Assembly (NCBI GenBank): GCA_003697015.1
Contig: RFGL01000098.1
Location: 1-55,172 of the forward strand
Length of the DNA stretch: 55,172 nucleotides
Direction: 5' to 3'
From: Acidobacteriota bacterium
GTDB taxonomy: Bacteria; Acidobacteriota; Thermoanaerobaculia; Multivoradales; J023
Part shown: positions 17,318 through 26,557 of the stretch, piece by piece
How the letters are laid out: every line of letters starts with the position of its first letter
How positions within the stretch are numbered: the stretch's first letter is position 1
Translations under genes and position numbers: made by a program
The notes under the pieces: generated by a model
Database searches by the model: none
Told to the model about the DNA's origin: nothing
Seen by the model: the letters and a program-made list of their open reading frames with translations, nothing else

Positions 17318-17443
17318 ACGCGACCGCGCGCCTGTGGCACACTTGGGGGGAGGGCGGACGTGCCCGCGGGCTCGATCGACGGCCCCGGCGGGCTCGATCT
17401 CAGATCCGAGGAGCCCTGAGCGCCGGCCCCAGAGAGGTGTACG

Positions 17444-18646
17444 ATGAGACGGATGAACGCGCACCCGCAATCGAAGCTCTTGCTCGTCACCGTTCTCCTC
17501 GTGCTGGCGGCGTCGCTCGCCGGCTGCAGCGAGAAGGTGGTCAAGATCGGCGTGCTGCTGCCCGAGACCGGCCACGCCGAGCCCTACGGCAGCTCCCTGC
17601 GCCAAGGCGTCGAGCTGGCCTACGAGGAGGTGGTGGCCGACCCGGCCTACCCGCTCACCATCGAGGCGAAGTTCTTCGACACCCGGAGCGATCCGGACCG
17701 CGCCCAGCAGCTGCTGGAAGAGGTCTACCGCGACGGCGCCCTGGTGGCGATCGGCGGCGCCACCTCGGACGAGGCCCTGGCGATGGTGCCGGTAGCCGAC
17801 CGCTTCGACCGCATCCTGCTGTCGCCCTCGGCCTCGACCCCGGAGCTGACCGGCATCTCGTCCAACTTCTTCCGCATCTTCCCCTCCGACCTGCTCGAGG
17901 CGACGCGCATGGCCAACTTCGCCAGCCAGACCCTCAAGCTCAACGAGGTGGTCATCGTCGCCGAGAAGCAGGCCTACGGCCGCAGCCTGGAGACGGTGTT
18001 CAAACAGGAGTTCGAGCGCTACGGCGGCACGGTCCCCGAAGTGGTCGAGTATCCCCCCGAGGCGGCGGACTTCTCCGGCCTGGTCGACTTCGTCGTCGGC
18101 ATCGATGCCGAGGCGGTCTACCTGGCGGGCTACGAGGAGGGCATCGCCAGCATGATCCAGGGGCTGAGGAAGAAGGGCTACCGCGGCAAGATCCTCACCA
18201 CCCACGCCTTCGCCACCCCCAACGCCCTGGTGCGCACCGGCTCGGCCGCCGAAGGGGTGCTGATGACCCAGTCGGTCTTCGACGTCGACAGCGACTACGC
18301 CCACATCAAGTCCTTCGTCACCGCCTTCGAGGAGCGCTACGGCAGCAAGCCCGACCTCTTCGCCGCCCACGGCTACGACGCCATGAAGCTCCTCGCCAAA
18401 GCCCTGGTCGATCGGCCGCTGATCCCCAACGAGGTACGCAAGGGCCTGCGCGCCATCAGCGACTTCCCCGGCGTCACCGGCAGCATCCAATTCGACGAGC
18501 AGGGCGACGTGAAGAAATTCCCGCGGGTCTACATCGTCAGCGACGACCTGGCGGTCTACAACTACGACAGCTACGTCGATGCTCAGAAGCGGGAGCTGAT
18601 GGCGCGGCTGGAAGAGTTGCGCAAGAAGGCGAAGCAGATCAACTGA
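17444..18646 (+). CDS. Branched-chain-type substrate-binding lipoprotein, copy 1
   Basis: This 400-aa protein has a lipoprotein signal (hydrophobic stretch ending LAASLAGC; lipidated Cys about residue 27). The rest has the type I periplasmic-binding fold of Leu/Ile/Val-binding and amide-binding proteins: IGVLLPETGHAEPYG at the start, SPSASTPELTGISSNFFRI in the ligand region, and AAHGYDAMKLLAKAL near the hinge. The last 25 residues are a short coiled coil. GAGAGG lies 6 bases before the ATG. No LivHMGF permease genes are near. The next gene, an ABC-2 permease, follows after 10 bases. A close paralogue lies after the ATPase gene. Ligand unknown; it could be a sensor for envelope or polymer precursors. 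Confidence 0.85.
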   Translation: MRRMNAHPQSKLLLVTVLLVLAASLAGCSEKVVKIGVLLPETGHAEPYGSSLRQGVELAYEEVVADPAYPLTIEAKFFDTRSDPDRAQQLLEEVYRDGALVAIGGATSDEALAMVPVADRFDRILLSPSASTPELTGISSNFFRIFPSDLLEATRMANFASQTLKLNEVVIVAEKQAYGRSLETVFKQEFERYGGTVPEVVEYPPEAADFSGLVDFVVGIDAEAVYLAGYEEGIASMIQGLRKKGYRGKILTTHAFATPNALVRTGSAAEGVLMTQSVFDVDSDYAHIKSFVTAFEERYGSKPDLFAAHGYDAMKLLAKALVDRPLIPNEVRKGLRAISDFPGVTGSIQFDEQGDVKKFPRVYIVSDDLAVYNYDSYVDAQKRELMARLEELRKKAKQIN

Positions 18647-18656
18647 GCCGGCAGCC

Positions 18657-19463
18657 ATGTGGAGAACGGCCCGCCGTCTGGTCCGCTACCGCGGGCTGCT
18701 CGCCATCCTCACCGTCCGCGAGCTCAAGGCACGCTATCGCGGCTCGGTGATGGGCTGGCTGTGGTCGCTGGTCAACCCGCTGGTGCTGCTGGCGGTCTAC
18801 ACCTTCGTCTTCGGCAAGATCTTCCATCCCCACGACGAGTCGATCAGCCAGCCCTATGCGCTCTTCCTGATCAGCGGCCTCTTCCCCTGGATCTGGCTGC
18901 AGTCGTCGCTGCTCGAGGGAGCCGCCTCGCTGCTGACCAACGCCGGGCTGATCCGCAAGGCGACGTTCCCCGCCGAGGTACTGCCGATGGTGCCGGTGCT
19001 GGCCAACCTCGTGCACCTGGCCCTCGCCCTGCCGGTGATCGCCGCCGCCGTCGTCGTCGCCCGCCACCTGGGCTACGACGTCGGCGGACCCGGCGCTCTC
19101 CTGATGCCCCTGGTGGTGCTCCTCCAGCTGCCCCTGATCGCCGGCCTGAGCCTCGGCCTGGCGGCGCTCAACGCCCACTTCAAGGACGTTCGCGACCTGC
19201 TGATGAACGTCCTCACCGTGCTCTTTTTCATGACCCCGATCCTCTACAGCATCCGGATGCTCGACCGACACGACGCGGTGCGCGCCCTGGTGGCCTACAA
19301 CCCCCTGACGCCGTTTATCCTCGCCTACCAGGAGACCCTCTTCTTCGGCCGCCTGCCGGGGCCCGCGTCGTGGCTCGCCATGGCGGCGATCAGCGCCGGG
19401 GCCTGGGCCCTCGGCACGGCCCTCTTCGGCCGCCTGAGCGACACCCTGGTGGAAGCGGTATGA
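18657..19463 (+). CDS. ABC-2 polysaccharide/polyol export permease (Wzm-like)
   Basis: This 268-aa permease has six predicted helices and the ABC-2 family N-terminus RELKARYRGSVMGWLWSLVNP, which is very characteristic of Wzm/TagG/KpsM-type proteins. A later segment FMTPILYSIRML and NPLTPFILAYQETLF also match. It should export an undecaprenyl-linked or lipid-linked glycan with the ATPase encoded next; the start of that gene overlaps this stop (ATGA). It lies between two substrate-binding lipoprotein genes. Confidence 0.9.
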   Translation: MWRTARRLVRYRGLLAILTVRELKARYRGSVMGWLWSLVNPLVLLAVYTFVFGKIFHPHDESISQPYALFLISGLFPWIWLQSSLLEGAASLLTNAGLIRKATFPAEVLPMVPVLANLVHLALALPVIAAAVVVARHLGYDVGGPGALLMPLVVLLQLPLIAGLSLGLAALNAHFKDVRDLLMNVLTVLFFMTPILYSIRMLDRHDAVRALVAYNPLTPFILAYQETLFFGRLPGPASWLAMAAISAGAWALGTALFGRLSDTLVEAV

Positions 19464-20812
19464 GCGCGGCGACGAACGACCCGCCGGAGGTGATCCGGGT
19501 CCGCGGCCTCAGCAAGCACTACCGTCGCACCGCCGCCGGCCACAAGCTGCGTACCCTGAAGAGCGCCTTGCTCGAGCGCAGTCTGATCCGCGGCCTGCGT
19601 CCGGAGGAGGCGATCCCGGCGCTGCAGGACCTGAGCTTCACGGTGCGGGCGGGGGAGGCGGTGGGGCTGATCGGCGCCAACGGCTCGGGCAAGTCGACCC
19701 TGCTCAAGGTGCTGGCGGGCATCCTGCGGCCGACCGCCGGCACGGTGGAGGTGGACGGCCGAGTGGCGGCGATGATCGAGCTCGGCGCCGGCTTTCACCC
19801 GGAGATCTCCGGCCGCGAGAACGTCTTCATCAACGGCGCCATCCTCGGCCTCAGCCGGCGGCAGATCGCCGAGCGCTACGACGACATCGTCGCCTTCGCC
19901 GGGCTGGAGGATTTCATCGAGGAACCGGTCAAGAACTACTCCTCCGGCATGTACGTGCGTCTCGGTTTCGCCGTCGCCATCCACACCGATCCGGAGATCC
20001 TGCTGGTCGACGAGGTGCTGTCGGTGGGCGACGAGGCCTTCGCCCACAAGTGCCTGCGGCGCATCGAGGAGTTCCTCGCCCGCGGCAAGACCCTGGTGCT
20101 GGTCAGCCACGCCCTGCCCCTGGTCGAGTCGGTGTGCGACCGGGCCCTGTGGCTGGAGCGTGGCCGGCTGCGCCTCGCCGGCCATCCGCGACGGGTGGCC
20201 GATGCCTACCGCCAGGCGGTGGCGGAGAGCGAGGGCGAAGCCCACCGCGCCGCCAAGATCCTGCGCGAGGACGAGTCCGCGGACGAGGCGACGCCGCCGC
20301 CCGAGCCGGCGGCGGAGGAGGAGGACGCGGACGCCGTCGAGGCGGCGGAGGTGCTGCGCTGGGGCTCGGGGGAAGCGCGGATCGAGCGCCTGCGGGTGCT
20401 GGCCGGGGGAGAGGAGCGCTACCACCTCCACTGCGGCGAGCGCGTCGGCTTCGAGGTCGAGGTCAACGCCGACCGCGACTTCACCGACTTCGTCTTCGGC
20501 ATCGCCATCCAGACGCCGCGCGGCGTCGAGTGCTGGGGCACCAACACCGACCTCGAGGGTTTCCAGCCCGAGCTGCTGCCGGCCGGCACCACCACCTTCA
20601 CCATCACCTGCCCGAGCCTGCGCCTGGCGCCGGGCGAGTACCTGGTCGACGTCGCGGTCCACGCCCGCGACGGCACCCCCTACGATTACCGCCGCAAGCT
20701 CGCCGGCTTCACCGTCACCGCTGCCGGCGGCGGCGTCGGGGTCTATTTCCCCGAGCACGCCTGGACCTTCCCCCCGTCGGTCCGCTGGCGGCGGCGCGGC
20801 GACGCCGGCTGA
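19460..20812 (+). CDS. ABC transporter ATPase with C-terminal glycan-binding domain (Wzt-like)
   Basis: This 450-aa ATPase has Walker A GANGSGKST at 72-80, signature YSSGM at 160-164, Walker B LLVDEVLS at 181-188 and the switch His217. An acidic linker (about 265-305, many Glu/Asp/Ala) leads to a C-terminal beta domain of roughly 140 residues like the Wzt carbohydrate-binding domain that recognises the end-modified O-polysaccharide before export. The ATG overlaps the permease stop by 4 bases. This is the energy-supplying half of an ABC glycan exporter; no glycosyltransferases lie beside it in this window. Confidence 0.9.
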   Translation: MSAATNDPPEVIRVRGLSKHYRRTAAGHKLRTLKSALLERSLIRGLRPEEAIPALQDLSFTVRAGEAVGLIGANGSGKSTLLKVLAGILRPTAGTVEVDGRVAAMIELGAGFHPEISGRENVFINGAILGLSRRQIAERYDDIVAFAGLEDFIEEPVKNYSSGMYVRLGFAVAIHTDPEILLVDEVLSVGDEAFAHKCLRRIEEFLARGKTLVLVSHALPLVESVCDRALWLERGRLRLAGHPRRVADAYRQAVAESEGEAHRAAKILREDESADEATPPPEPAAEEEDADAVEAAEVLRWGSGEARIERLRVLAGGEERYHLHCGERVGFEVEVNADRDFTDFVFGIAIQTPRGVECWGTNTDLEGFQPELLPAGTTTFTITCPSLRLAPGEYLVDVAVHARDGTPYDYRRKLAGFTVTAAGGGVGVYFPEHAWTFPPSVRWRRRGDAG

Positions 20813-20821
20813 GTCGGTACC

Positions 20822-20895
20822 GGAGGGGCGGAAGCCCCCCTCCTCCGCCGGCTCAGCGGACGGCGACGGCCGCCCGGGAACCAGATTCCGGGCGG
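20822..20895 (+). terminator. Two hairpins between the exporter and the second lipoprotein gene
   Basis: GGAGGGG (20822-20828) pairs with CCCCTCC (20837-20843) ten bases after the ATPase stop. CCGCCCGG (20870-20877) pairs with CCGGGCGG around 20888-20895. There is no T-run. The pair may reduce read-through into the following gene. Confidence 0.35.
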
Positions 20896-21038
20896 CGGAA
20901 GAAGGCCGTCAACCTGCCGCCGAGCGGCGGGCTGAGGCCGGCGGTGGAGCGGCGCGGCGAGTTCTGAGAGAATGGGCGCTCGCCGCCGCTCGAGCGGCCG
21001 GCGTCACCGACACCCACGCGACGAGAAGGGCAGGCATC

Positions 21039-22262
21039 ATGAGTCAACGCATTTCGAGCCCCGGCACGCTCCTGCTCGGCATTTCCGTGGCCGCCCTCGC
21101 GCTGATGACCGGAGGCTGCGGCGAGAAGATCGCTCACCTGGGGGTGATCGTGCCCGAGAGCGGCCAGTTCAAGACCTACGGCCAGGCGATCCGCAAGGGC
21201 ATCGAGCTGGCGGCCGACGAGATCCGCGCCGACCCGGGCTACCCGTTGAAGCTTCAGGTCGACTACGCCGACTCGCAGAGCGATCCGAAGAAGGCGGCGG
21301 AGCTGCTGGATCAGATGTACGACAACGGCGTGATCGTGGCGATCGGCGGCGCGGTCACCGGCGAAGCGTTGGAGATGGTCCAGGTCGCCGACCAGCACGA
21401 CCGCGTCCTGGTGTCGCCGACCGCTTCGAGCCCGGAGCTGACGCAGATCTCGAGCAACTTCTTCCGCATCTACCCCTCGGATTTTCTCGAGGCCAACAAG
21501 ATGGCGCTCTTCGCCCGCGAGACCTTGGGCCTCGACAAGATCGTCATCATGGCCGAGGAGCAGGACTACGCCACCGGCATCCAACAGATCTTCAAGCAGG
21601 AATTCGAGCGTCTCGGCGGCGAGGTGCTGGAGGTGGTCGAGTATCCCCCCTTCACCACCGACTTCTCCGGCCTGGCCGAATTCGTCAAGGGCTTCGATCC
21701 GCCCGGCGTCTACCTGGCGGGCTACGACACCAGCGTCGCCGAGATGATCCGCGCCCTGCGGGCGGTGGGGTGCAAGGGCAAGATCTTGACCACCGCCGCC
21801 TTCGCCACCCCGTCGGCCATCGCCCGCGCCGGCGAGGCGGCGGTCGGCGTGCTGTTGACCAAGGTGGTGTTCGAGGTCGACAGCGAGCACGCCCACATCA
21901 AGTCCTTCGTCGAGGCCTTCGAGAAGCGCTTCGGCGAGAAGCCCGACTGGCTCGCCGCCCACGGCTACGACGCCATGAAGGTGGTGGCGGAGGCGATCCG
22001 CGATCGGCCGCTGATCACCAGCGAGATCATCAAGGGCCTGCGTGCGATCAAGGATTTCCCGGGCGTCACCGGCAGCATCCAATTCGACGAGAAGGGCGAC
22101 GTGAAGAAGTTCCCCCGCGTCTACCTGGTGAGCAAAGACCTGACGCTCTACAACTACGACAGCCACGCCGAAGAGCAGCGCCGGCTGCTGTTGCAGAAAC
22201 GGCGCGAGCTCGAGGAACGCCTCAAACGGCTGCAACGCGAGGCCGAAGAAATCGGCGGCTGA
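21039..22262 (+). CDS. Branched-chain-type substrate-binding lipoprotein, copy 2
   Basis: This 407-aa lipoprotein (signal ending LMTGGC) is a clear paralogue of the gene at 17444. The two share long stretches, including SSPELT/STPELT, QISSNFFRIYPSD, IKSFVEAFE and DFPGVTGSIQFDE. It also has the type I periplasmic-binding fold and a C-terminal coiled coil that is longer and more charged here (about 35 residues). AGAAGGG lies 8 bases before the ATG. A 226-base gap with hairpins separates it from the ATPase gene, so it may have its own promoter. The duplicated pair flanking an exporter suggests a shared role, but none is known. Confidence 0.85.
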   Translation: MSQRISSPGTLLLGISVAALALMTGGCGEKIAHLGVIVPESGQFKTYGQAIRKGIELAADEIRADPGYPLKLQVDYADSQSDPKKAAELLDQMYDNGVIVAIGGAVTGEALEMVQVADQHDRVLVSPTASSPELTQISSNFFRIYPSDFLEANKMALFARETLGLDKIVIMAEEQDYATGIQQIFKQEFERLGGEVLEVVEYPPFTTDFSGLAEFVKGFDPPGVYLAGYDTSVAEMIRALRAVGCKGKILTTAAFATPSAIARAGEAAVGVLLTKVVFEVDSEHAHIKSFVEAFEKRFGEKPDWLAAHGYDAMKVVAEAIRDRPLITSEIIKGLRAIKDFPGVTGSIQFDEKGDVKKFPRVYLVSKDLTLYNYDSHAEEQRRLLLQKRRELEERLKRLQREAEEIGG

Positions 22263-22341
22263 GCATCCGCCCTGACCCCGGCGGTCGCAGCGAAGCGTCC
22301 GCCGGCGGCGGCCTGCGCCGCCGACGACCGGAGAGCCGAAC

Positions 22342-22626
22342 ATGGCAGATCCCGCTCCCAATCAGGAGCTCAACGTCAAGATCACCGACGACGAGCTGCG
22401 CGGCCGCTACGCCAATGCGGTCCGCGTCACCCACACCCGCGAGGAGTTCATCCTCGACTTCATCAACATGGTGCCGCCGCAGGGCGTGGTCACCGCCCGG
22501 GTGGTGACCAGTCCCGGCCACTTCAAGCGGCTGATCCGCGCCCTCGCCACCAACCTCGAGCTGTACGAGAAGCGCTTCGGCGAGATCGCCGACGCCGAGA
22601 GCTCGGCTCGCGATCCGATCAACTGA
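22342..22626 (+). CDS. DUF3467 family protein
   Basis: This 94-aa soluble protein matches the DUF3467 pattern: [20 protein letters not shown] followed by [17 protein letters not shown] and a helical tail containing [13 protein letters not shown]. The family is widespread and its function is unknown. It lies 46 bases before hppD on the same strand and is probably cotranscribed with it or with the preceding lipoprotein gene. Confidence 0.85.
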   Translation: MADPAPNQELNVKITDDELRGRYANAVRVTHTREEFILDFINMVPPQGVVTARVVTSPGHFKRLIRALATNLELYEKRFGEIADAESSARDPIN

Positions 22627-22672
22627 GCCACCCGGCTCGCGGCCGCCCGCGGCCCGGAGGAGAGACGTTACG

Positions 22673-23770
22673 ATGAGCGACAATCCCTTGCGCCTGCGCA
22701 AGATTCACCACGTCGAGATGTGGGTCGGCGACGCCAAGCAGGCAGCCTACTACTACCGTCACGCCTTCGGCTTCTCCCAGCTCGCCTACGCCGGGCTGGA
22801 GACCGGCTGGCGCGACGCCAGCGCCTACGTCCTGGGGCAGGGGCAGGCGCGTCTGGTGCTGAAGTCGCCCCTGCGCCCCGGCACCGAGATCGGCGAGCAC
22901 GTGGTCCGCCACGGCGACGGCGTCAAGGACATCGCCTTCCACGTCGCCGACGCCGACGCCGCCTTCGACGCCGCGGTCGCCCGCGGGGCGGAGATCGCTG
23001 CCGAGCCCCACGACCTGCACGACCGCCACGGCACGGTGCGGCGGGCGACGATCAAGACCTACGGCGAGACCGTCCACTCGTTCATCTCCACCCGCGACTA
23101 CCGCGGCCCCTTCCTGCCCGGCTACGAGGCGAACGAGATCCCGGTCCACGACGCCGGCCTGCTGCGCTTCGACCACATCGTCGGCAACGTCGAGCTCGGC
23201 AAGATGGAAGAGTGGGCGCGGTGGTACCACGAGGTGCTCGGCTTCAAGCGCATCCTCCACTTCGACGACCAGCAGATCTCCACCGAGTACAGCGCCCTGA
23301 TGAGCGTCGTCATGTCCGACGGCTCCTACTCGATCAAATTCCCGATCAACGAGCCCGCCAGCGGCCGCAACAAGAGCCAGATCGAGGAGTTCCTCGAGCA
23401 CTACGGCGGGCCCGGCGTGCAGCACCTGGCACTGCTCACCCGCGACGTCGTCAAGACCGTCGGCCGGCTGAAGATGCAGGGGGTCGACTTCCTCACCGTG
23501 CCCGACGCCTACTACGAGGAGCTGCCGCGGCGCGTCGGCCGGCTGGACGAGAAGCTCAGCTCCCTGCGCCGCCTCGGCATCCTCGCCGACCGCGATCACG
23601 AGGGGTATCTGCTGCAGATCTTCACCCAGCCGGTGGTCAGCCGGCCGACCCTCTTCTTCGAGATCATCCAGCGCAAAGGCAGCCGCGGCTTCGGCGAAGG
23701 CAACTTCAAGGCCCTCTTCGAGGCCCTCGAGCGCGAGCAGGCGCGCCGTGGCAACCTGGTGAGGGCCTGA
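22673..23770 (+). CDS. hppD: 4-hydroxyphenylpyruvate dioxygenase
   Basis: This 365-aa enzyme converts 4-hydroxyphenylpyruvate to homogentisate in tyrosine catabolism. The three Fe(II) ligands are visible: His168 in RFDHIVGNV, His251 in GVQHLALLT and Glu330 in LFFEIIQR. Two vicinal-oxygen-chelate halves are present (residues 10-140 and 165-340). Length is normal. GGAGGAGAG precedes the ATG by about 8 bases. The next gene, homogentisate dioxygenase, starts 4 bases after its stop and performs the following step. Confidence 0.95.
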   Translation: MSDNPLRLRKIHHVEMWVGDAKQAAYYYRHAFGFSQLAYAGLETGWRDASAYVLGQGQARLVLKSPLRPGTEIGEHVVRHGDGVKDIAFHVADADAAFDAAVARGAEIAAEPHDLHDRHGTVRRATIKTYGETVHSFISTRDYRGPFLPGYEANEIPVHDAGLLRFDHIVGNVELGKMEEWARWYHEVLGFKRILHFDDQQISTEYSALMSVVMSDGSYSIKFPINEPASGRNKSQIEEFLEHYGGPGVQHLALLTRDVVKTVGRLKMQGVDFLTVPDAYYEELPRRVGRLDEKLSSLRRLGILADRDHEGYLLQIFTQPVVSRPTLFFEIIQRKGSRGFGEGNFKALFEALEREQARRGNLVRA

Positions 23771-23774
23771 GGCG

Positions 23775-24947
23775 ATGTACTACTACACGCTCGGCCGCAT
23801 CCCGCCCAAACGCCACACCCAGTTCCGCCAGGACGACGGCTCCCTCTTCCACGAGGAGGTGATGGGCATCCACGGTTTCGCCGGCATCCAGTCGATCCTC
23901 TACCACCGCCGGCCGCCGACCCGGGTGCGGCAGATCGAGCTGGTCGAACGAATCGAGATCCCCTACGAGGAGCAGGGACCCTTGCGCCACCGTGCCTTCC
24001 GCGCCGCCGCCGTGCCGCCGGGGGGCGACCCGGTCAGCGGCCGGGTGCCGCTGATGGGCAACCACCAAGTGCTGATCTCGGTGGTCCGGCCGACCGAGGC
24101 GATGGGGTACCACTACCGCTTCGCCCACGGCGACGAGGTGATCTTCGTCCACGACGGCAGCGGCGTGCTCGAGAGCCAGTTCGGCCTCCTGCGCTACCGC
24201 CCCGGCGACTACCTGGTCCTGCCGACGGGCGTGCTGTGGCGCCTGCTGCCGGACGACGGGGTCGAACAGCGCATGCTGGTGATCGAGGCCATGGGCCACG
24301 TCACGCCGCCGGAGCGCTACCTCAACCGCTACGGCCAGTTCCTCGAGCACTCGCCCTACTGCGAACGCGACCTGCGGCCGCCGGAGGAGCTGCGCACCTA
24401 CGACGAGGAAGGCGACTTCGAGGTGCGGGTCAAGGCCCGCGGCGGCATCTCCCGCCTGCGCTACGACCACCACCCCCTCGACGTCGTCGGCTGGGACGGC
24501 CATCTGTGGCCCTACGCCTTCAACGTCGCCGACTTCGAGCCGATCACCGGCCGCGTCCACCAGCCGCCGCCGGTGCACCAGACCTTCGCCGGGCCCGGCT
24601 TCGTCGTCTGCTCCTTCGTGCCGCGCCTCTTCGATTACCACCCGCAGGCGATCCCGGCGCCCTACAACCACTCAAACGTCGATTCGGACGAGGTGCTCTA
24701 CTACGTCGAGGGCGACTTCATGTCGCGCAAGGGGGTCGAGCGCGGCTCCTTCACCGTGCATCCCAACGGCATCCCCCACGGCCCCCACCCCGGCACCTAC
24801 GAAGCCTCGATCGGCAAGGACCGCACCGACGAGCTGGCGGTGATGATCGACACCTTCCACCCCCTGCGCATCACCACCCACGCCCTGGCGCTCGAGGACC
24901 CGGCCTACGCCTACAGCTGGCTCGAATCGGCACCGGCGGCGACCTGA
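23775..24947 (+). CDS. hmgA: Homogentisate 1,2-dioxygenase
   Basis: This 390-aa enzyme opens the homogentisate ring to maleylacetoacetate. The C-terminal cupin carries the iron site: His299 and Glu306 in NHSNVDSDE, and a further His in IPHGPHPG (335/338). The N-terminus HTQFRQDDGSLFHEEVMG is typical of the shorter bacterial form. It directly follows hppD. The next enzymes (maleylacetoacetate isomerase, fumarylacetoacetase) are not in this window. Confidence 0.93.
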   Translation: MYYYTLGRIPPKRHTQFRQDDGSLFHEEVMGIHGFAGIQSILYHRRPPTRVRQIELVERIEIPYEEQGPLRHRAFRAAAVPPGGDPVSGRVPLMGNHQVLISVVRPTEAMGYHYRFAHGDEVIFVHDGSGVLESQFGLLRYRPGDYLVLPTGVLWRLLPDDGVEQRMLVIEAMGHVTPPERYLNRYGQFLEHSPYCERDLRPPEELRTYDEEGDFEVRVKARGGISRLRYDHHPLDVVGWDGHLWPYAFNVADFEPITGRVHQPPPVHQTFAGPGFVVCSFVPRLFDYHPQAIPAPYNHSNVDSDEVLYYVEGDFMSRKGVERGSFTVHPNGIPHGPHPGTYEASIGKDRTDELAVMIDTFHPLRITTHALALEDPAYAYSWLESAPAAT

Positions 24948-24975
24948 CGCCGCCGCCTGTGCCCGCGCCACCGAC

Positions 24976-25635
24976 ATGCGCGTCTTCCTGATCCACGGCA
25001 TGGCTCGCACGCGGCTGTCGATGGCCGTCCTCGCCGGCCGGCTGTGGCGTGCCGGGCACCGTCCTTCGCTCTTCGGCTACAGCGTCCAGCGCCATACCCT
25101 GGAGCACATCGTCGAGCGCTTCGCCGACCGCATCGAGGAGGTGATGGCGGCCGCGCCGGGGGCGCCCTACGCGGTGGTCGGCCATTCCCTCGGCAACGTC
25201 ATCACCCGCCTCGCCAGCCCCCGGCTGCCGCCGGGCTTCGCCCGCTTCGTCATGCTGGCGCCGCCCAATCAGCCGCCGGCCCTGGCCCGCGCCCTGGGCG
25301 GCAACCCGATCTTCCGCCTCGCCTTCGGCGACGCCGGCGACAAGCTCAAGGACGACGGCTTCTTCGCCCGCATCCCGGTCCCTGAAGTGCCGTCGCTGAT
25401 CATCGCCGGCACCCGCGGGCCGCGGGCGTCCTGGCTGCCCTTCGGCGGCGCCGCCAACGACGCCATCCTGCGCCTCGAGGAGACCCGGCTCGGAGACCTG
25501 CCGCTGGTCACCGTGCACGCCGCCCACACTTTCCTGATGAACCGCCGCGAGGTCTTCGTCCTGGTGCGCGACTTCCTCGACCGCGGCCTGGAGGCGCCTT
25601 CCATCCGCCGGCGGCTCACCGCCCACCGGAGCTGA
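24976..25635 (+). CDS. Alpha/beta hydrolase
   Basis: This 219-aa protein has the fold's oxyanion motif FLIHGM at 5-9, the nucleophile elbow GHSLGN with Ser71, a possible acid Asp162 and His184 in AHTFLMN. It lacks a signal peptide. It resembles the small lipase-like or esterase proteins that act on acyl esters, but the substrate is unclear. It begins 28 bases after hmgA, so it might be part of that operon; nothing shows that it acts on homogentisate products. Confidence 0.8.
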   Translation: MRVFLIHGMARTRLSMAVLAGRLWRAGHRPSLFGYSVQRHTLEHIVERFADRIEEVMAAAPGAPYAVVGHSLGNVITRLASPRLPPGFARFVMLAPPNQPPALARALGGNPIFRLAFGDAGDKLKDDGFFARIPVPEVPSLIIAGTRGPRASWLPFGGAANDAILRLEETRLGDLPLVTVHAAHTFLMNRREVFVLVRDFLDRGLEAPSIRRRLTAHRS

Positions 25636-25703
25636 GAGCATTCCCCGCGGCCGGGGGGGATTGGTAGCATGGGTCGACGAGAGGGAGGGGCGGTCGGCTG
25701 GCC

Positions 25704-26432
25704 ATGGCCTACACCGTTGTCGACATCGAAGCTGGCAGCGTCGTCTTTGATCGCGGCGACGAAGGGGACGTCATGTACCTGGTGCAGGCCGGCGAGGTCG
25801 AGGTGCTGCGCGACCTCGACGACGATCCGCGGCCGCTGGCGGTCTTCGAGCGCGGCGATTTCTTCGGCGAGATGGCGATTCTCGAGCGCCAACCCCGCAC
25901 CCACGCGGTGCGGGCCCGCACCGACGCCAAGCTGGTGAAGATCGACGCCGGCGACTTCGCCCACATGCTGACCCGGAATCCCGAGATCGCGGTGCGGATG
26001 ATCCGCAAGCTGTCGCGGCGGTTGACGGCCACCGAGGAGAAGCTCTTCCGCGCCTGGCGCGGCGAGGACGCGCTGGGCGACGACACCCACGCCACCGGCC
26101 GCCGCCGGGCGCGCCTGGTGCACCTGGCCGAGGGCCGTCCCGGTGCGGTCTTCCCGCTCGGCGACGGGCCGGAGTCGACCGTCGGCCGGCTCGACCCGAT
26201 CAACGGCATCCACCCCGACGTCGACCTGACGGCGATCGACCAGCAGCTGTCGACCAGCCGCCGTCACGCCCGCTTCCTGCGCCGCGACGGCAAGCTGCTG
26301 CTGGTCGAAGACAAGGCGACCAACGGCACCTTCGTCAACGGCCGGCGGCTGGTGCCGACCGAGCCGGTGGAGCTGCACGGCGGCGAGGCGGTGACCTTCG
26401 GCGCCGTCCACATGCGCTTGCTGGTCGATTGA
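25704..26432 (+). CDS. Cyclic-nucleotide-binding/FHA domain fusion protein
   Basis: This 242-aa cytoplasmic protein has an N-terminal cNMP-binding domain (about 1-115, with FERGDFFGEMAILERQPRTH, matching the phosphate-binding cassette) and a C-terminal FHA domain (about 140-240: STVGRLDP, STSRRHARF, DKATNGTFVNGR), which binds phosphothreonine. The cassette has the conserved FGE and an Arg-Thr-like RQPRTHAVRA, so it may bind cAMP or cGMP. It could link cyclic nucleotide and Ser/Thr kinase signalling. A TAGCAT box and purine-rich GAGGGAGGGG lie upstream. Confidence 0.85.
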   Translation: MAYTVVDIEAGSVVFDRGDEGDVMYLVQAGEVEVLRDLDDDPRPLAVFERGDFFGEMAILERQPRTHAVRARTDAKLVKIDAGDFAHMLTRNPEIAVRMIRKLSRRLTATEEKLFRAWRGEDALGDDTHATGRRRARLVHLAEGRPGAVFPLGDGPESTVGRLDPINGIHPDVDLTAIDQQLSTSRRHARFLRRDGKLLLVEDKATNGTFVNGRRLVPTEPVELHGGEAVTFGAVHMRLLVD

Positions 26433-26557
26433 CCGCGGCGGAATCCCGGCCGCCCGTCCTCCCGTAGTAAAGTGCGGTGGTCGGGCGCCGCTCGCCTCGT
26501 CTCCGCGATCGCTCGCCGGCGCCGCCGACGGCTTACGACAGGAAGGACGCGAAACGA

